Under the pieces are notes generated by a model, which saw nothing but the letters and a program-made list of their open reading frames with translations, had not been told where the DNA came from and ran no database searches. Shown piece after piece: positions 25,480 to 36,090 of a DNA stretch of 64,000 bases. The position numbers and the translations under genes were made by a program. Positions within the stretch are counted from its first letter, which is position 1; each line of letters begins with the position of its first letter. The DNA is from Paragonimus westermani (taxonomy: Eukaryota > Platyhelminthes > Trematoda > Plagiorchiida > Troglotrematidae): NCBI GenBank assembly GCA_008508345.1, contig QNGE01001266.1, positions 44,336 through 108,335 of the forward strand, given 5' to 3'.

Positions 25480-26190
25480 CACTCATAGGGACTTAGATAC
25501 ACCGACAACCGTTGAAACTGCTAATTTTGTTCCGCTTTCTTCCCTGATACAGAATACTTCACGAGTCGGTGTGGGCCGTGGCATTTGGTAAACGAGCCGA
25601 TGGAAACTGAACTTCCAAGTGAGACATTTGAAGCTCGGGAAGCATTTTCTGACACTCTTGTGCACGTGTTTTGAAAGCGTAATCTGTTACAAGACCTTGC
25701 TGTAGTACCTCAGCAAAATGTAAGATAAGGGCTGCCAGTTAATTTCGCTAAGTATAAACAGCTGTTTTGGGTGGTAGTAGTAGGGGGAGGAGCAAGTAGA
25801 CGCGCGGGGTAACATATGGGGGTCATAGGCAGAAAGCGGACAATAAAATAAAGGAACTGGATATCCAGGCAACTAAAAGCTTCGGAGTATCACTCAGTGT
25901 ACAGCGGGAACCTGGAGAACCGATTGAACGTCCTAGCAACCGAAGAAGGTCGTGGTATCGAAGGGACCTGGCGTTAAACTGCCCCACTACAAGGTGTAGG
26001 GGTGCTGCATCCAGATTTGCTCGCTGTGCCTGGTTAATGATAAGCAAGCACTGGGGAGAGTTTGGCGCAAGTTTGCGGGAGTGTTTGTTAAACGCAGGCA
26101 AATGGATTATTCGGGTTGGCAAAAGCGTTCTAACTTTTCCTTGCCCAAGCATAGTTGTACAAATGGGTGATCTTTTGGAGACGTTCACGC
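25480..26190 (-). pseudogene. LINE endonuclease N-terminal fragment
   Basis: On the minus strand 26,150-25,700 reads KVRTLLPTR, then LHLVVGQFNARSL, LRLLGRSIGSPGS, and a WISSSFILLSAFCL block. These align loosely with the N-terminal APE endonuclease of RTE-like LINEs (WNVRTL..., followed by G.GVALS....LL.W.P...RL..VRL). It is degenerate and lies downstream, in the minus direction, of another copy's RT, so it belongs to a separate head-to-tail copy. Confidence 0.45.
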
Positions 26191-26499
26191 TTATGTAGGG
26201 AGTGTCCTATACAGACGAACATTTGTTTGCTCGCAATGACAAACTGGGGATCAGAGGACGTAGGCTGGAGCTAACGAAGACTCGAGACAGGACAAGCGAA
26301 CATGGTTAGTTATTTCATGTGGAGTGTTTAGTGTGTATAATGAGCTGCGGCTGGAGGTAGTACTTTTTGCTAGGGTGAAACATTTCTGGCCTGGGCTCAA
26401 CAAATGTGGCCTGGTGTTGCCGGAGCTGGCGTAAGTGAATCGGCGGATCAAGCAATGCGGTATATCGGTATGTTCCCTACTGCTGCCCAGGCACTTTTC

Positions 26500-27972
26500 T
26501 TGGCCGTTTTCATCCTTTTTTGTTGCTGTCATTGATGTGCAGTTCTTCTTCGAATAAACGGCCATTTGGGGAATGGACAAACCTCCAGAATGTCATCTCC
26601 AGAACGTTTGCATCCAGTCGGTTCAGGAGGATTCTGGCAAGCGCCTTGCTTGCACAGCTCAACAGGCTGATACCTCGGTAGCTGTCGGTGCATCGCTTGC
26701 TACACTTGCCTTTGAACAAGGGTACGATAATGACGTCCTTGAAGTTTTGCGGCATGACCTCGTGCTCCCAGATGGAGTGAACCAGCAGGAGCAGAGCGCG
26801 TTCCCACGCCGGCCCGCCATTCTTCAGGATCTCACCTGGCAGCCCATCATCGCCTGCAGCCTTCCCGTCGCGCAGTTGACCAATCGCACTCTGCAACTCC
26901 AGCAAGTCTGGGGCGAGAGCAAGCGAAGATTTGATGTCCTGTTGCAGCAGACTGTTAACAGTCGCCCAATCAATTGTCGTAGGGAGGTTTAGCAGGCTGC
27001 CGAAGTGTTTGTGTCATATTCCCATGATGACTTCCGGCTGGCTGCAAGAATCGCCGGTGTCCACGTCTACCAGTGCCTTAGTAGACTGGATAGACGGACC
27101 AAAGATCGCCTTAAGTGAATCGTAGAACTCCTTATGTTGCCGACGATCTGCGAACCCCTGCATTCGCTCGCCCTGTTTCCTCCACTAGTTGTCCTTAATT
27201 CCGCGGACACGCTCGGCCAGTTGACGGCGGATATTCCGGAACCTAGTCTTCTTCGTCCATTGGCCGGCTCCATTGTGCATGCGGCGAACGCGGCATTCTT
27301 CTCTTGTACCAAGTTGGAGATAGCCAGGTTGTTGTCATCGAAACAGTCCGGGCGTTTCTTGCACTCCATACCGATCGTCCCGGTGGCTGCTCCCATAATC
27401 TGTTTCTTCAGATTTTGCCACATACCCTCGGGGGTAGTGGGTGCAGGAGCATTGTGCAGGCGAGCGACGACTGCACGTTGAAAAGCGACCTTCGTCTTGG
27501 AGTTCTCCAACCTTCTGACATCCAGCTTCTGCCGTTGTCCAGAGGATCTACAACAAACGAACTTTCGTACATGGATTAAAAATCTGGTCCTGACCAGCCT
27601 ATGATCTGTGCTACATTCAGCGCCGTGCATCACGCGCCTGACGTTTACTTCACGACTGTCACGCTGCCGCACAATCACAGACGAACAGATGGTGCTGTCC
27701 GTTTCGTGGATGTGTCCACGTCGTGATGTCGCTCACATACAGCTGGAGTCGGGTGTTCGTGATAGCCAGCTCGTGAGTAGCACACAGGTGCAGCAGACGG
27801 TCACCGTTCGCGTTGACTGAACCAATGCCGTAGGGTCCGATGACTCCCGGCCAAGCTACCGAGTCGCGCCCAACTCTAGCGTTCAAGTCACCCAAAACAA
27901 ACAGTCGGTCATTCACTGGCGCAGACCGGATTGTGGCGGACAGCTGATCATAGAACTGGTCCTTTGTATCAT
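26500..27972 (-). pseudogene. RTE-like LINE: endonuclease C-terminus to RT N-terminus
   Basis: From 27972 downward the minus strand encodes LFVLGDLNARVG, WPGVIGPYGIGSVN, ELAITNT, TWTHPRNGQHH (APE endonuclease core), then VRRVMHGAECSTDHRLVR and a linker. A frame change follows, then 26905-26513 gives AIGQLRDGKAAGDDGLPGEILKNGG, YRGISLLSCASKALARILLNRL, the RT N-terminal block. The 5' end is lost in the assembly gap and the RT palm is missing. Low stop density suggests a fairly young copy. Confidence 0.85.
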
Positions 27973-28695
27973 NNNNNNNNNNNNNNNNNNNNNNNNNNNN
28001 NNNNNNNNNNNNNNNNNNNNNNNNNNNNNNNNNNNNNNNNNNNNNNNNNNNNNNNNNNNNNNNNNNNNNNNNNNNNNNNNNNNNNNNNNNNNNNNNNNNN
28101 NNNNNNNNNNNNNNNNNNNNNNNNNNNNNNNNNNNNNNNNNNNNNNNNNNNNNNNNNNNNNNNNNNNNNNNNNNNNNNNNNNNNNNNNNNNNNNNNNNNN
28201 NNNNNNNNNNNNNNNNNNNNNNNNNNNNNNNNNNNNNNNNNNNNNNNNNNNNNNNNNNNNNNNNNNNNNNNNNNNNNNNNNNNNNNNNNNNNNNNNNNNN
28301 NNNNNNNNNNNNNNNNNNNNNNNNNNNNNNNNNNNNNNNNNNNNNNNNNNNNNNNNNNNNNNNNNNNNNNNNNNNNNNNNNNNNNNNNNNNNNNNNNNNN
28401 NNNNNNNNNNNNNNNNNNNNNNNNNNNNNNNNNNNNNNNNNNNNNNNNNNNNNNNNNNNNNNNNNNNNNNNNNNNNNNNNNNNNNNNNNNNNNNNNNNNN
28501 NNNNNNNNNNNNNNNNNNNNNNNNNNNNNNNNNNNNNNNNNNNNNNNNNNNNNNNNNNNNNNNNNNNNNNNNNNNNNNNNNNNNNNNNNNNNNNNNNNNN
28601 NNNNNNNNNNNNNNNNNNNNNNNNNNNNNNNNNNNNNNNNNNNNNNNNNNNNNNNNNNNNNNNNNNNNNNNNNNNNNNNNNNNNNNNNNNNNNNN
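27973..28695. other. Assembly gap (723 N)
   Basis: A run of N. Long ORFs that appear to span it are artefacts of the unknown bases. Confidence 1.

Positions 28696-28734
<39 letters not shown>
28696..28734. repeat. (AT)n microsatellite at gap edge
   Basis: About 39 bp of pure AT dinucleotide directly after the gap, probably the reason the assembly broke. Confidence 0.95.
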
Positions 28735-28735
<1 letters not shown>

Positions 28736-31700
28736 GGACAGATAAGTACATACATGTGCAATGGTCAAAAACGAGATACTGAACAGCCTAATTAAATGCA
28801 ATCGTCTCTCACTAGGCTATCGGCGACAAAGAAATGAAGGAATGCAACAGAGTAGTTACAGGGGTTCCAGCAAGTTACCACAATCAGAGTTTGACCCAGA
28901 GGAGGTGTTCAAGGTGACCATCACAGTATTCCAAATTACCACTTTCCCAGAGGCAAGGATACAACGGAGTTACCGTGGGCTGTTGAAACAGGATCGGAGT
29001 TACGAAAACGTTAGTAGTACGTAGCACGTTAATAGTACGGGGTGGCAAAAAGCTGGAGGAGAGATACGCATAGTGTTGTCATGCGAGTACGCAGCACAGA
29101 GAAGAGTAGACCAGTGCCCAGAAATTTTGTAATGTATCGCAACGTCACTTTAATCAATTTGAGAAACATGCAGAGGTGGTGCAAAGACGTTGTTGTACAA
29201 AAGAAATGCATCGTCACCGAAGAGGAGATAAAAAACTCTACAACACTTCTCATCCAGAGCATCCGTGAAAGGGGAATGGCCGATAGTCGTCTGATGAGTA
29301 AGAATAGAGAACATGAAATTTATCAAGAGAAGCGGGCTAGTAGAGCAGCATGCTTACCGGAACGAACAGTTGGATGAAGTGGAGAAAAATGGGAGGAAGA
29401 TTAACGATGTTGTATGAGTCTGTTCGGTGAACTGGCGTGGATGAGGTGCTCTTTTATCACAACTGCCAATTGCGGTTGAAAATTCGAATGTATGAGGAGT
29501 AGAACGGGTGAATGCTTGAGGGTTCCGACGGTTTGAGACAATCATTACTCATGGCAACGTGCTCTCCAGAACGTTCTATGATGGAAACTTTGCCCTTCCG
29601 TCAGATCACGTTAAATGGACAATCGCAAGGTGGTTGAAGAGAGCGCCGTACTGCGTCACAAGGGAAGAAAATATGAGTACAATTCATCAGGTCCTTTTTG
29701 AGTTGTTGAGGCGAGGAACGGTGCCGGATCGAAGCACCACGGGGTGCTTTCATGTGTGATTTGAGGCAACGTGCGTAGTTCAATAGACTTATTGCAGCTT
29801 GTGTGTTGTGATTGGAAAGATCACCTGGTGGAAAAAGTGTCGTTCCGTAGAGTGATCCGGTGGTGCAGCATTGTATATCTTCTTTGAGGACAGATCTAAT
29901 ACTCATCACAGTGAGTGGTAAGCGCTCTGTCCAACTCTGCGTAGACTGCGCCGTGAGCGCTGTCACTGGAAAGGGCTTAGGGAGATTGCGAACATGGCTG
30001 CGTGATGACGAGCTCTGGAACGCTAAAGTTGGCAATCCAGTGTCTTAGGAAAGTTCTGACGACTCTCTGGGACGAAATGCCGTCAAAGAGAACGGTGACA
30101 GGCCATCGTGTAAATCTGTTGACGCATTTAGACAGGAAAGTCTTGCAAAACGATGGGGGATGTGAGCCAAACAGATCAATTCGGACGTGAGAAGAACATG
30201 AACCGGGGGCGGGGAACTTTCCAGGGGAGGTGACGGCGTGGCGCCGTACTTAGTTCTTCTAACAGTGAAGGCATGATTTAGTCCACTAACACACAGCTTT
30301 CTTCATATTTGGTGAAACATAACCGGCAGAAATAATTTGAGCGTGGCGCGGACACCAGGGTTGATAAAGGTTGTATCGCTGCATAAACACTCAAGTAAGT
30401 ATGTTGAATGGATGGCGCTACTTGCTCGTTCGGTTATGGATCCAGGATTCTGCCAGTGAAATAGCACTCAGTGATCTTCATCGTCTGTCCTCAGTTAACA
30501 ATCACACGCATATTAGAAGTAGGTGAGCAAAGCTCATGCTGGAAGTCAAGTTGTAAATAGTCCTGAGGAGGGCCGTGGAGTCATTCTGGTTTATCATGAG
30601 AAAGATAACAGGACTGTTCCCCCGTTTATGTTAGGCGCACGTTAGCGAACTTTACTTGAGCTGCTTAGTCGTCTCACAGTCTACGTTAGCGAAGTAGAGG
30701 TCAAGCATTTTCTGGCCCGTTTTCTCTGTGACGCTGGTTTTGAAGCAGAGTAGCAGTCGTACCAGCTCTTGGTTGGCCGTGCATTGTTCTGGAACCACAA
30801 ATTATCGAACAACTCATCGAACTTATTGGAAAACTCATTCATGCTACGGACCGCTGCCACATGCTGGCTGTCATTTTCGTCAGCCATTCTATCCAGGGTA
30901 ACAGCAATAGCTTGGCATGTCTTTCGCGTTACTAATCTTTTTCAAACAGGAATGTTCGACAGGGATGGGCATGTGTACCACCGATCCCAGCATATCACTG
31001 AGTGCAACCTTAGTGCTGAAGTGCCTATCGATCTGTCGATTAAGCATAAAAACACGACGCCCTCCATCTGATCACTGTTATAGTGCTTGAAGAAAACATA
31101 TTACGCATATTTCGATAAAGGCTTCAGAAATGCAGAAACATGTTCATATCCTGCTGATGGTTGAAATAGTTTCATACGTTTTACATCAGCAGCGTGAAGG
31201 TAATCAATAAACATGATGTGAACTTCCAACAACATATCTGAATAACGCATACACCGTCGAACGTTCACACATAATTCTTTTAATGTACCTACTCTGTTTC
31301 TCCGCCCGGCTGGTTGTATAGGTCCCGAAGATGACGGTCCTTCTTGGCAAATCACACGCCCTGTCAGATTTACAGTCCAAATACGTCTTACACAGATAAT
31401 GGAACGATTCACGAACTGCATAGTTGATGGCTTGCTGTGACCTGTTAAACTGTGAAACGTTTCCCGTTATTACCATATTAAGCCTCCACTGGCATACTTG
31501 GTTTTTTCGATACGTGTCTAAGCCTGCCAGGTGACGACAGTACCCGGACACAATTTGTAAGGTGAAAGCGGCGAAATACTGCGGCACACATGGGGTGAAC
31601 CCAGTGGATTGCTCGCAAATGTGAAGGTGAACGATCAACTAAAAAGGTTGGGACCTCTGACGTGCAGGGCAGATTTCAACACGCTTCCTGAGACTATTCA

Positions 31701-33292
31701 GTAGCTGTCCGTCGTTTCGTTGGACACCAATGCGTAAACGAACGTCACACCTACATCAGTTGCATCTACCAACAAGTCTTGCCACAGTACGGAACCACCA
31801 TAGTTTGAATGGTGAGTGACGACAGCCGAAGTGACGACGGTAAATTAGGGACAAAGTTGGAAGGAACATTCGGGGACGAAGAATGCAAACCGCAAAGGCT
31901 TATCTCTCAACAGCGAGCAATACTGCCCTTTTGCTTCCGGTAGAGCTCGTCACGAGAAGTCGCCATATTCTGCTTCTTACTTAGGTTGCGTCAATCGTCC
32001 GAATGCATCTTGATTCCGGACTTATCTTCAACGTGTACCTTCACTTCATGCGTACTTTCGAAATCCTTCACCACTGTTGTGTACGCGCCACGGCCCCCTG
32101 TGTGCACCACACTTGTGCCAAGGCTCCAAGAGTTTCTGATTGGTCGCGGCTTCAACGATCAACGGCTCACTCGTCCATGCACTTTAAAATGACCCGATTG
32201 CTTGTAAATGTGACAATATACGATGCGCTTCTACTGAGTGACTTGTTCCCACTAGCGTTGTTATTGTCCGTAAGGCATGTAGTGGATGGGGATCGGATAC
32301 AGATTCAACAATCACCTGCTTGACATGCCGCTCATTTGTGACCGTCAGACGTCTATTTCTGAGATACATGCTTGTCCGTCCAACTTAGAAGTCGTGAATG
32401 CTCCAGGTTGACCTTCACAATGAGATATGCATCGCTACGACAATGTACTACCCACGATGTCTTGCAGCCGTAACCTATAATGTAAAGTCACACAAAGTTT
32501 TCGAACATTTTATTGTTTAGCAGCAACTATCCGACGTGTCAAGTGTACGCATTTGTACGACGCTTCCGTTCGGGCATCTTGACGTTAAATCTCTTCACAT
32601 GTATTTCTTGACACTTGCTGTGACTTGCAAACTACTGACGAAGAAATTACTGTAGGCTCCCCCTTGGAATTTGTTCAGGCTCGTCAGGTATTCCACAAAG
32701 TCCAGATGCTTCCCCTTGGATAGTCTTCACAACACGTTCTAGTTGTTCGCCGCCATGTTGATTAGCCGTACGGAAGTGATTTTCATGTGATGGACCATTC
32801 AAACACTAGATGAGTGCGACGACGTTAATTTTCGTGGTATGCGCAGTTTTTCACAATTATAATTTGGAAATTTTACTTTTACCGTTAAATTGAACATACC
32901 GTGACCCCGCCTTGTCGCAACAGAGTTGAAAGCTGATATATACCTTCAAAACAGTATTCGGGTCACTCAGGAAAGGAATGCGCATGTATATTCAGAAATG
33001 GATGGTCGGGAACAACAGTTAACTTTAACCAAGACGTATTTCTAATTTCTTAGAATGCACCACTTGCTTTTTATCAATGCTACCTCTAGGTCATCTTCAC
33101 GGTGGCTGTTCGGTATCCTTACCACGCTCTCGTTCGGGGTTGGGCAGCTCCTCAAAAACACGGGCTAAGTTTATCAATCCATTTTCGCATGTAATATTCC
33201 CTACTTGTTGGCTCTTGGGTGTGTGTACATCAGCTGCTGGCCGTGGAGTGAATGGGACAGTGAAGTCGTGAGGAACGCTGATAACACACGTG
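28735..33292. other. No recognised gene
   Basis: Minus-strand ORFs at 30681-30887, 31101-31421, 31204-31638 and 32184-32369 look somewhat protein-like (for example EFSNKFDELFDNLWF at 30,830-30,780) but carry no motif I can name. They may be an old retroelement. Confidence 0.3.
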
Positions 33293-33358
33293 TGCCGTAA
33301 ATTATCCCTAAATAATCCCTAGTGTACACTAGGGATTATTTAGGGATAATTTACGGCA
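33293..33358. repeat. 66-bp perfect palindrome
   Basis: Two 32-bp arms (TGCCGTAAATTATCCCTAAA... and its exact reverse complement) meet at a central TA. No mismatch. The central TA is what two abutting terminal repeats of a TA-inserting element would leave. Confidence 0.97.
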
Positions 33359-33436
33359 GTTTCGGGATGAAATACGCTCGGAAATTGATTGGTGTGAGGT
33401 TTTGGGATGAATTACGTCAATCTTGAGACAGAGTAC

Positions 33437-33460
33437 GATTGCGTATTTAACTACGCAATC
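33437..33460. repeat. Hairpin, 9-bp stem
   Basis: GATTGCGTA and TACGCAATC flank a 6-nt loop (TTTAAC). Confidence 0.9.
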
Positions 33461-33606
33461 CGTGTTTTCTCGAACTAAGGGGGATTTATGGAATACGCTG
33501 CGCATAGGCGTGCTTTCGTTGAGATAAACCTTGAAAACATGACGAAATCGTTAACTATGGCGATTATGAGAGAAGGCGAAAGGTGTTAGAAACGAAATAA
33601 TTATTC

Positions 33607-33628
33607 TCGCAGGCCTTAAGGCCTGCGA
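33607..33628. repeat. 22-bp perfect palindrome
   Basis: TCGCAGGCCTT followed by its exact reverse complement AAGGCCTGCGA. Confidence 0.97.
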
Positions 33629-33642
33629 AACATTTTCCGTTC

Positions 33643-33707
33643 GACCGTCTTTTGAGTGACTCAAAGATGTTCAGTTAAGACTCTAAAAAGACATTCAAAA
33701 GACGGTC
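33643..33707. repeat. 16-bp inverted repeat around a 33-nt loop
   Basis: GACCGTCTTTTGAGTG (33643-33658) pairs with CATTCAAAAGACGGTC (33692-33707) with one mismatch. The right arm is also the first unit of the tandem repeat, so this is an inverted copy of the repeat unit. Confidence 0.9.
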
Positions 33708-33751
33708 AAAAGACACTCAAAAGACGGTCAAAAGACACTCAAAAGACGGTC
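33686..33751. repeat. 3 x 22-bp tandem repeat
   Basis: Three contiguous 22-bp units (33686-33707, 33708-33729, 33730-33751) of form AAAAGACAyTCAAAAGACGG plus TC. Units 2 and 3 are identical and unit 1 differs by one base. Each unit itself contains two AAAAGAC half-repeats. Confidence 0.95.
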
Positions 33752-33822
33752 GTGCCACATATGTAGCACGACTCATATGGGTTGTGACCAATGATCATTG
33801 GTTGCTTCCTCGAGGAAGCAAC
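33751..33822. repeat. Run of adjacent palindromes
   Basis: 33751-33770 (CGTGCCACAT / ATGTAGCACG, one mismatched pair), 33771-33782 (ACTCATATGGGT, imperfect), 33787-33802 (ACCAATGATCATTGGT, perfect 16 bp) and 33801-33822 (GTTGCTTCCTC / GAGGAAGCAAC, perfect 22 bp) follow one another with almost no spacing. Confidence 0.95.
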
Positions 33823-34074
33823 AAGAATCAGTGTGAATAAATTTCTGCGTGACTAATCTCGCTATCATTACTTGTATTTATATGAGAACCGAGGAGGAAA
33901 ACTTTCACATATACGAAATCACTCATTGTGCGCGTAGCTATTTTGCGCTACATCTTTAGGGTAATTTCGGGTTCTGTGTGTCAAAAACGTAATTCATCCC
34001 TAACACACTCTCGCATTGGTCAATTTCGAGTATATTGGGTTTTTTGTAATCTATACCTAATTGTGCTAGCAGGG

Positions 34075-34241
34075 AAGCTGTCTTGCTGATGACGCCTTAC
34101 TTTCACTTACAGCTCGGTTATTTGTTTTTAAGGTGTAGACACCTTGATGTATGTTTGAATATAGAAGTAGCCATTTTTTAGTGATGAGGTCCTTTCTCAC
34201 ATTTTTCTTTTTTCTCTTTTCCTAATCAGGGTCTGCTTTCC
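34075..34241 (+). mobile_element. LINE 3' UTR, 5' half (interrupted)
   Basis: Clear DNA similarity to 694-880: GAAGCTG.CTTGCTGATGACG, CCTTACTTTCACTT, then a TTTTC/TCTTTTCCTA tract and GGGT.TGCTTT. It is cut at about 34241 by an inserted element, and the same UTR resumes at about 34614. Confidence 0.8.
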
Positions 34242-34613
34242 CTGCATGCTAGCACCAATTATGGAATTCCTGAGAGATCTTGGGATTGATCAGGGATTTG
34301 TCTAGGAATTCGTTAGAGATTTGGGATGCAATCCCTAGCGCAACCCTAACAAGTGTAACGCACTGAGAACGAGTTTATACGTATAACGGAAACTTCCTCG
34401 AGTTTAACGCAATTCCTTTGTTAGATACCTAATGTATTTTAGAAATACGGAATATACTGGCGCACAGGCGAATAGATACATCTTTAGCAACCAGAAACCT
34501 GTTTGGTCAAAAAGTCCATTTCGAAACCTTCCGGAAAACAGCCCTAATTCACCCCTAGCTTATTTCCTAATTAAGTAAACCCTGCTAGCACCAATTAATT
34601 GGTGCTAGCAGGG
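34240..34613. mobile_element. MITE-like insertion in LINE 3' UTR, copy 2
   Basis: A roughly 370-bp non-coding insert splitting the LINE 3' UTR. Its left end reads CCCTGCATGCTAGCACCAAT and its right end (34597-34613) AATTGGTGCTAGCAGGG, an inverted pair apart from a 3-nt insertion on the left. A second inward-facing copy of the motif at 34580-34596 makes the right end palindromic. Inside, 34449-34470 resembles 33490-33510 of copy 1 (GGAATA..CTG.GCA.AGGCG), so the two are related. No transposase is encoded. Confidence 0.55.
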
Positions 34614-34616
34614 TTT
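34577..34616. repeat. 40-bp perfect palindrome
   Basis: AAACCCTGCTAGCACCAATT (34577-34596) followed by its exact reverse complement (34597-34616). It is formed by two terminal-repeat motifs meeting head to head. Confidence 0.97.
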
Positions 34617-34710
34617 CTTCTTCATGGTTGTATGACAGTCAGGCATCGGTATGGACCGTTGATGCATTACTGTCTATGATGCTGCTGCTGCTGCTGGTGG
34701 TGGTGGTGTG
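34614..34710 (+). mobile_element. LINE 3' UTR, 3' half, with trinucleotide tail
   Basis: TTCATGGTTGT, then GACCGTTGATGCATTACTGTC matches the end of the first LINE copy (870-915). The tail has become (CTG)n then (GTG)n at about 34678-34709 instead of (ATG)n. Confidence 0.75.
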
Positions 34711-35851
34711 TAGAACATTTGTATGGGGATTTTCTACTCATCATATGGATTGAAACAAGTTGCCCATTGCAATCGATCATAGATTCTTGTGATTATGCGT
34801 TTCCGCTTTTTGTAAGCAAGGCTTACATTTCATGTTAGCAAGGGGCTTACGTTTTAGGGCTCTTAAGGGTTTTGGAGCAGTATTCAAGCCTTGACCGTCT
34901 CGAGTAACACACACCATCTATGGGTAGTGAGCGCTAATGCACTAGCACACGTAGACTGTGCAATCTTAGCCTACGCTCATCCAGTATGTTACCTAAAATA
35001 ACAAGAGCGTAGTTTGTGTTGGCTTGGCTCACATTATCAACGTGAGTACGGACGAACGTTCAAGTGTTTCATTCATAAAGCTCACATACTACTTAAGTGA
35101 CAACCCAAGCTGAGACTTTTGAAAGTGAGTGGTTATTCTCTTATAATATACGCTTCGAGTGCATGGGTTCGAAGCCGCACTTTTGAGGTGATTCCAACGG
35201 TGAACTCAGTGGTTTTAATAGCACTTAGTTAAACCACGATTCCGTCGATGGCTGAAATGGTGACGCGTGCTATAATAGAGCCGATGTTGATGAACAGCTT
35301 CTAACACGTTTTTTTACGTTGTTCTAAATCAGTGACGACGGCACAGTTTTGGTTGCAGAAAATTATTGGGGAATGCATTTTGATCTTGTGGGTTGCTGAA
35401 CGTCAACGCGTATGAATGTCCGGGTAGTAAATGAATGTGATGTAGTAAAAGGTTCAACAGAAGTGTAGGCGAATGTCACGCGAGTGGTTGAATGAAGGAA
35501 TGGAATGCGAACGTTTCATCATAAACAGAACTCGGGCTTGCCAACCGTTGCTGAATGACGAACTGATATGGTTTCTTTCTTTCATTTGGGAAGGCGGGTT
35601 GAGACCATGGAGTGCGCCATGTTTTGGGGATAGATCATCCACATTTTCGAGAAATGAACCAACTGGTCTCAGTTAATTTGATCGGGATGTCCCAAATGTG
35701 GGCTTTTGATCATACTTAAACCGTCTATTGTTAGGTGTTCTATTGGTCGGTACGCGGAACAACGTCTTTATCGAGTTCAGTGCATCCGGCGAAATAAACT
35801 TTCTCCAGAATTCGGTGGTAGTGCATCCTCCTTCTGTAGAATACAGTTTCA
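34711..35851. other. No recognised gene; tRNA-like box B near 35185
   Basis: Nothing coding. Around 35125-35192 GAGTGGTTATTCT and GGGTTCGAAGCC resemble weak A and B boxes of a tRNA-derived SINE. This is low certainty. Confidence 0.3.
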
Positions 35852-36056
35852 TCGATAAACAGATTGGGAATAACACGACGTTACGAGCAAGTTGTAATAC
35901 TCTACGTTTCAACCACTCCGGGTGGACTTCCTTAGGAGTGTTGTAATCGAAATCACATTGCAACAACACTTCTGAGGAAGGCCACCCGAGATGGTTGAAA
36001 CGCAGAGTTTTACAACTTGTTCCTAACGCTGTGTTATTCTCAGTCTGTTTATCAAT
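35852..36056. repeat. About 92-bp imperfect inverted repeat with hammerhead-like core
   Basis: 35852-35943 and 35964-36056 are reverse-complementary with scattered mismatches around a 20-nt loop. On the plus strand the right arm carries CTGAGGA (35972-35978) and GAAA (35997-36000), separated by a segment with weak self-complementarity. That order (CUGANGA ... GAAA) is the hammerhead ribozyme core. Such motifs sit in the terminal repeats of Penelope-like elements of flatworms, whose copies are often paired. The left arm has CTAAGGA and GAAA. Stems I and III and the cleavage site were not established, so ribozyme identity is a hypothesis. Confidence 0.45.
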
Positions 36057-36090
36057 AACATGTTAAGCACAACGCCCAAATTGTTCAACT

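Larger units (their letters stand above)
33293..34074. mobile_element. Palindrome-rich non-coding element (MITE-like), copy 1
   Basis: No ORF of note. It contains, in order, a 66-bp perfect palindrome, repeated GGGATGAA-T-ACG subunits (near 33365, 33405, 33481 and reversed near 33993-34003), several perfect palindromes and a 22-bp tandem repeat. It ends in TAATTGTGCTAGCAGGG (34058-34074), the reverse complement of the motif opening the element at 34240. Non-autonomous DNA transposons with terminal inverted repeats fit best, but no transposase or clear target duplication is visible, and the left boundary is a guess. Confidence 0.45.

Noticed and set aside
27659..28801. Long ORFs of 260-380 codons spanning this interval on both strands
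   Set aside because: They are held open by the run of N and by the AT dinucleotide repeat; only the LINE endonuclease part below 27972 is real.
33686..33751. CRISPR array
   Set aside because: The units are contiguous with no unique spacers, and the genome is eukaryotic.
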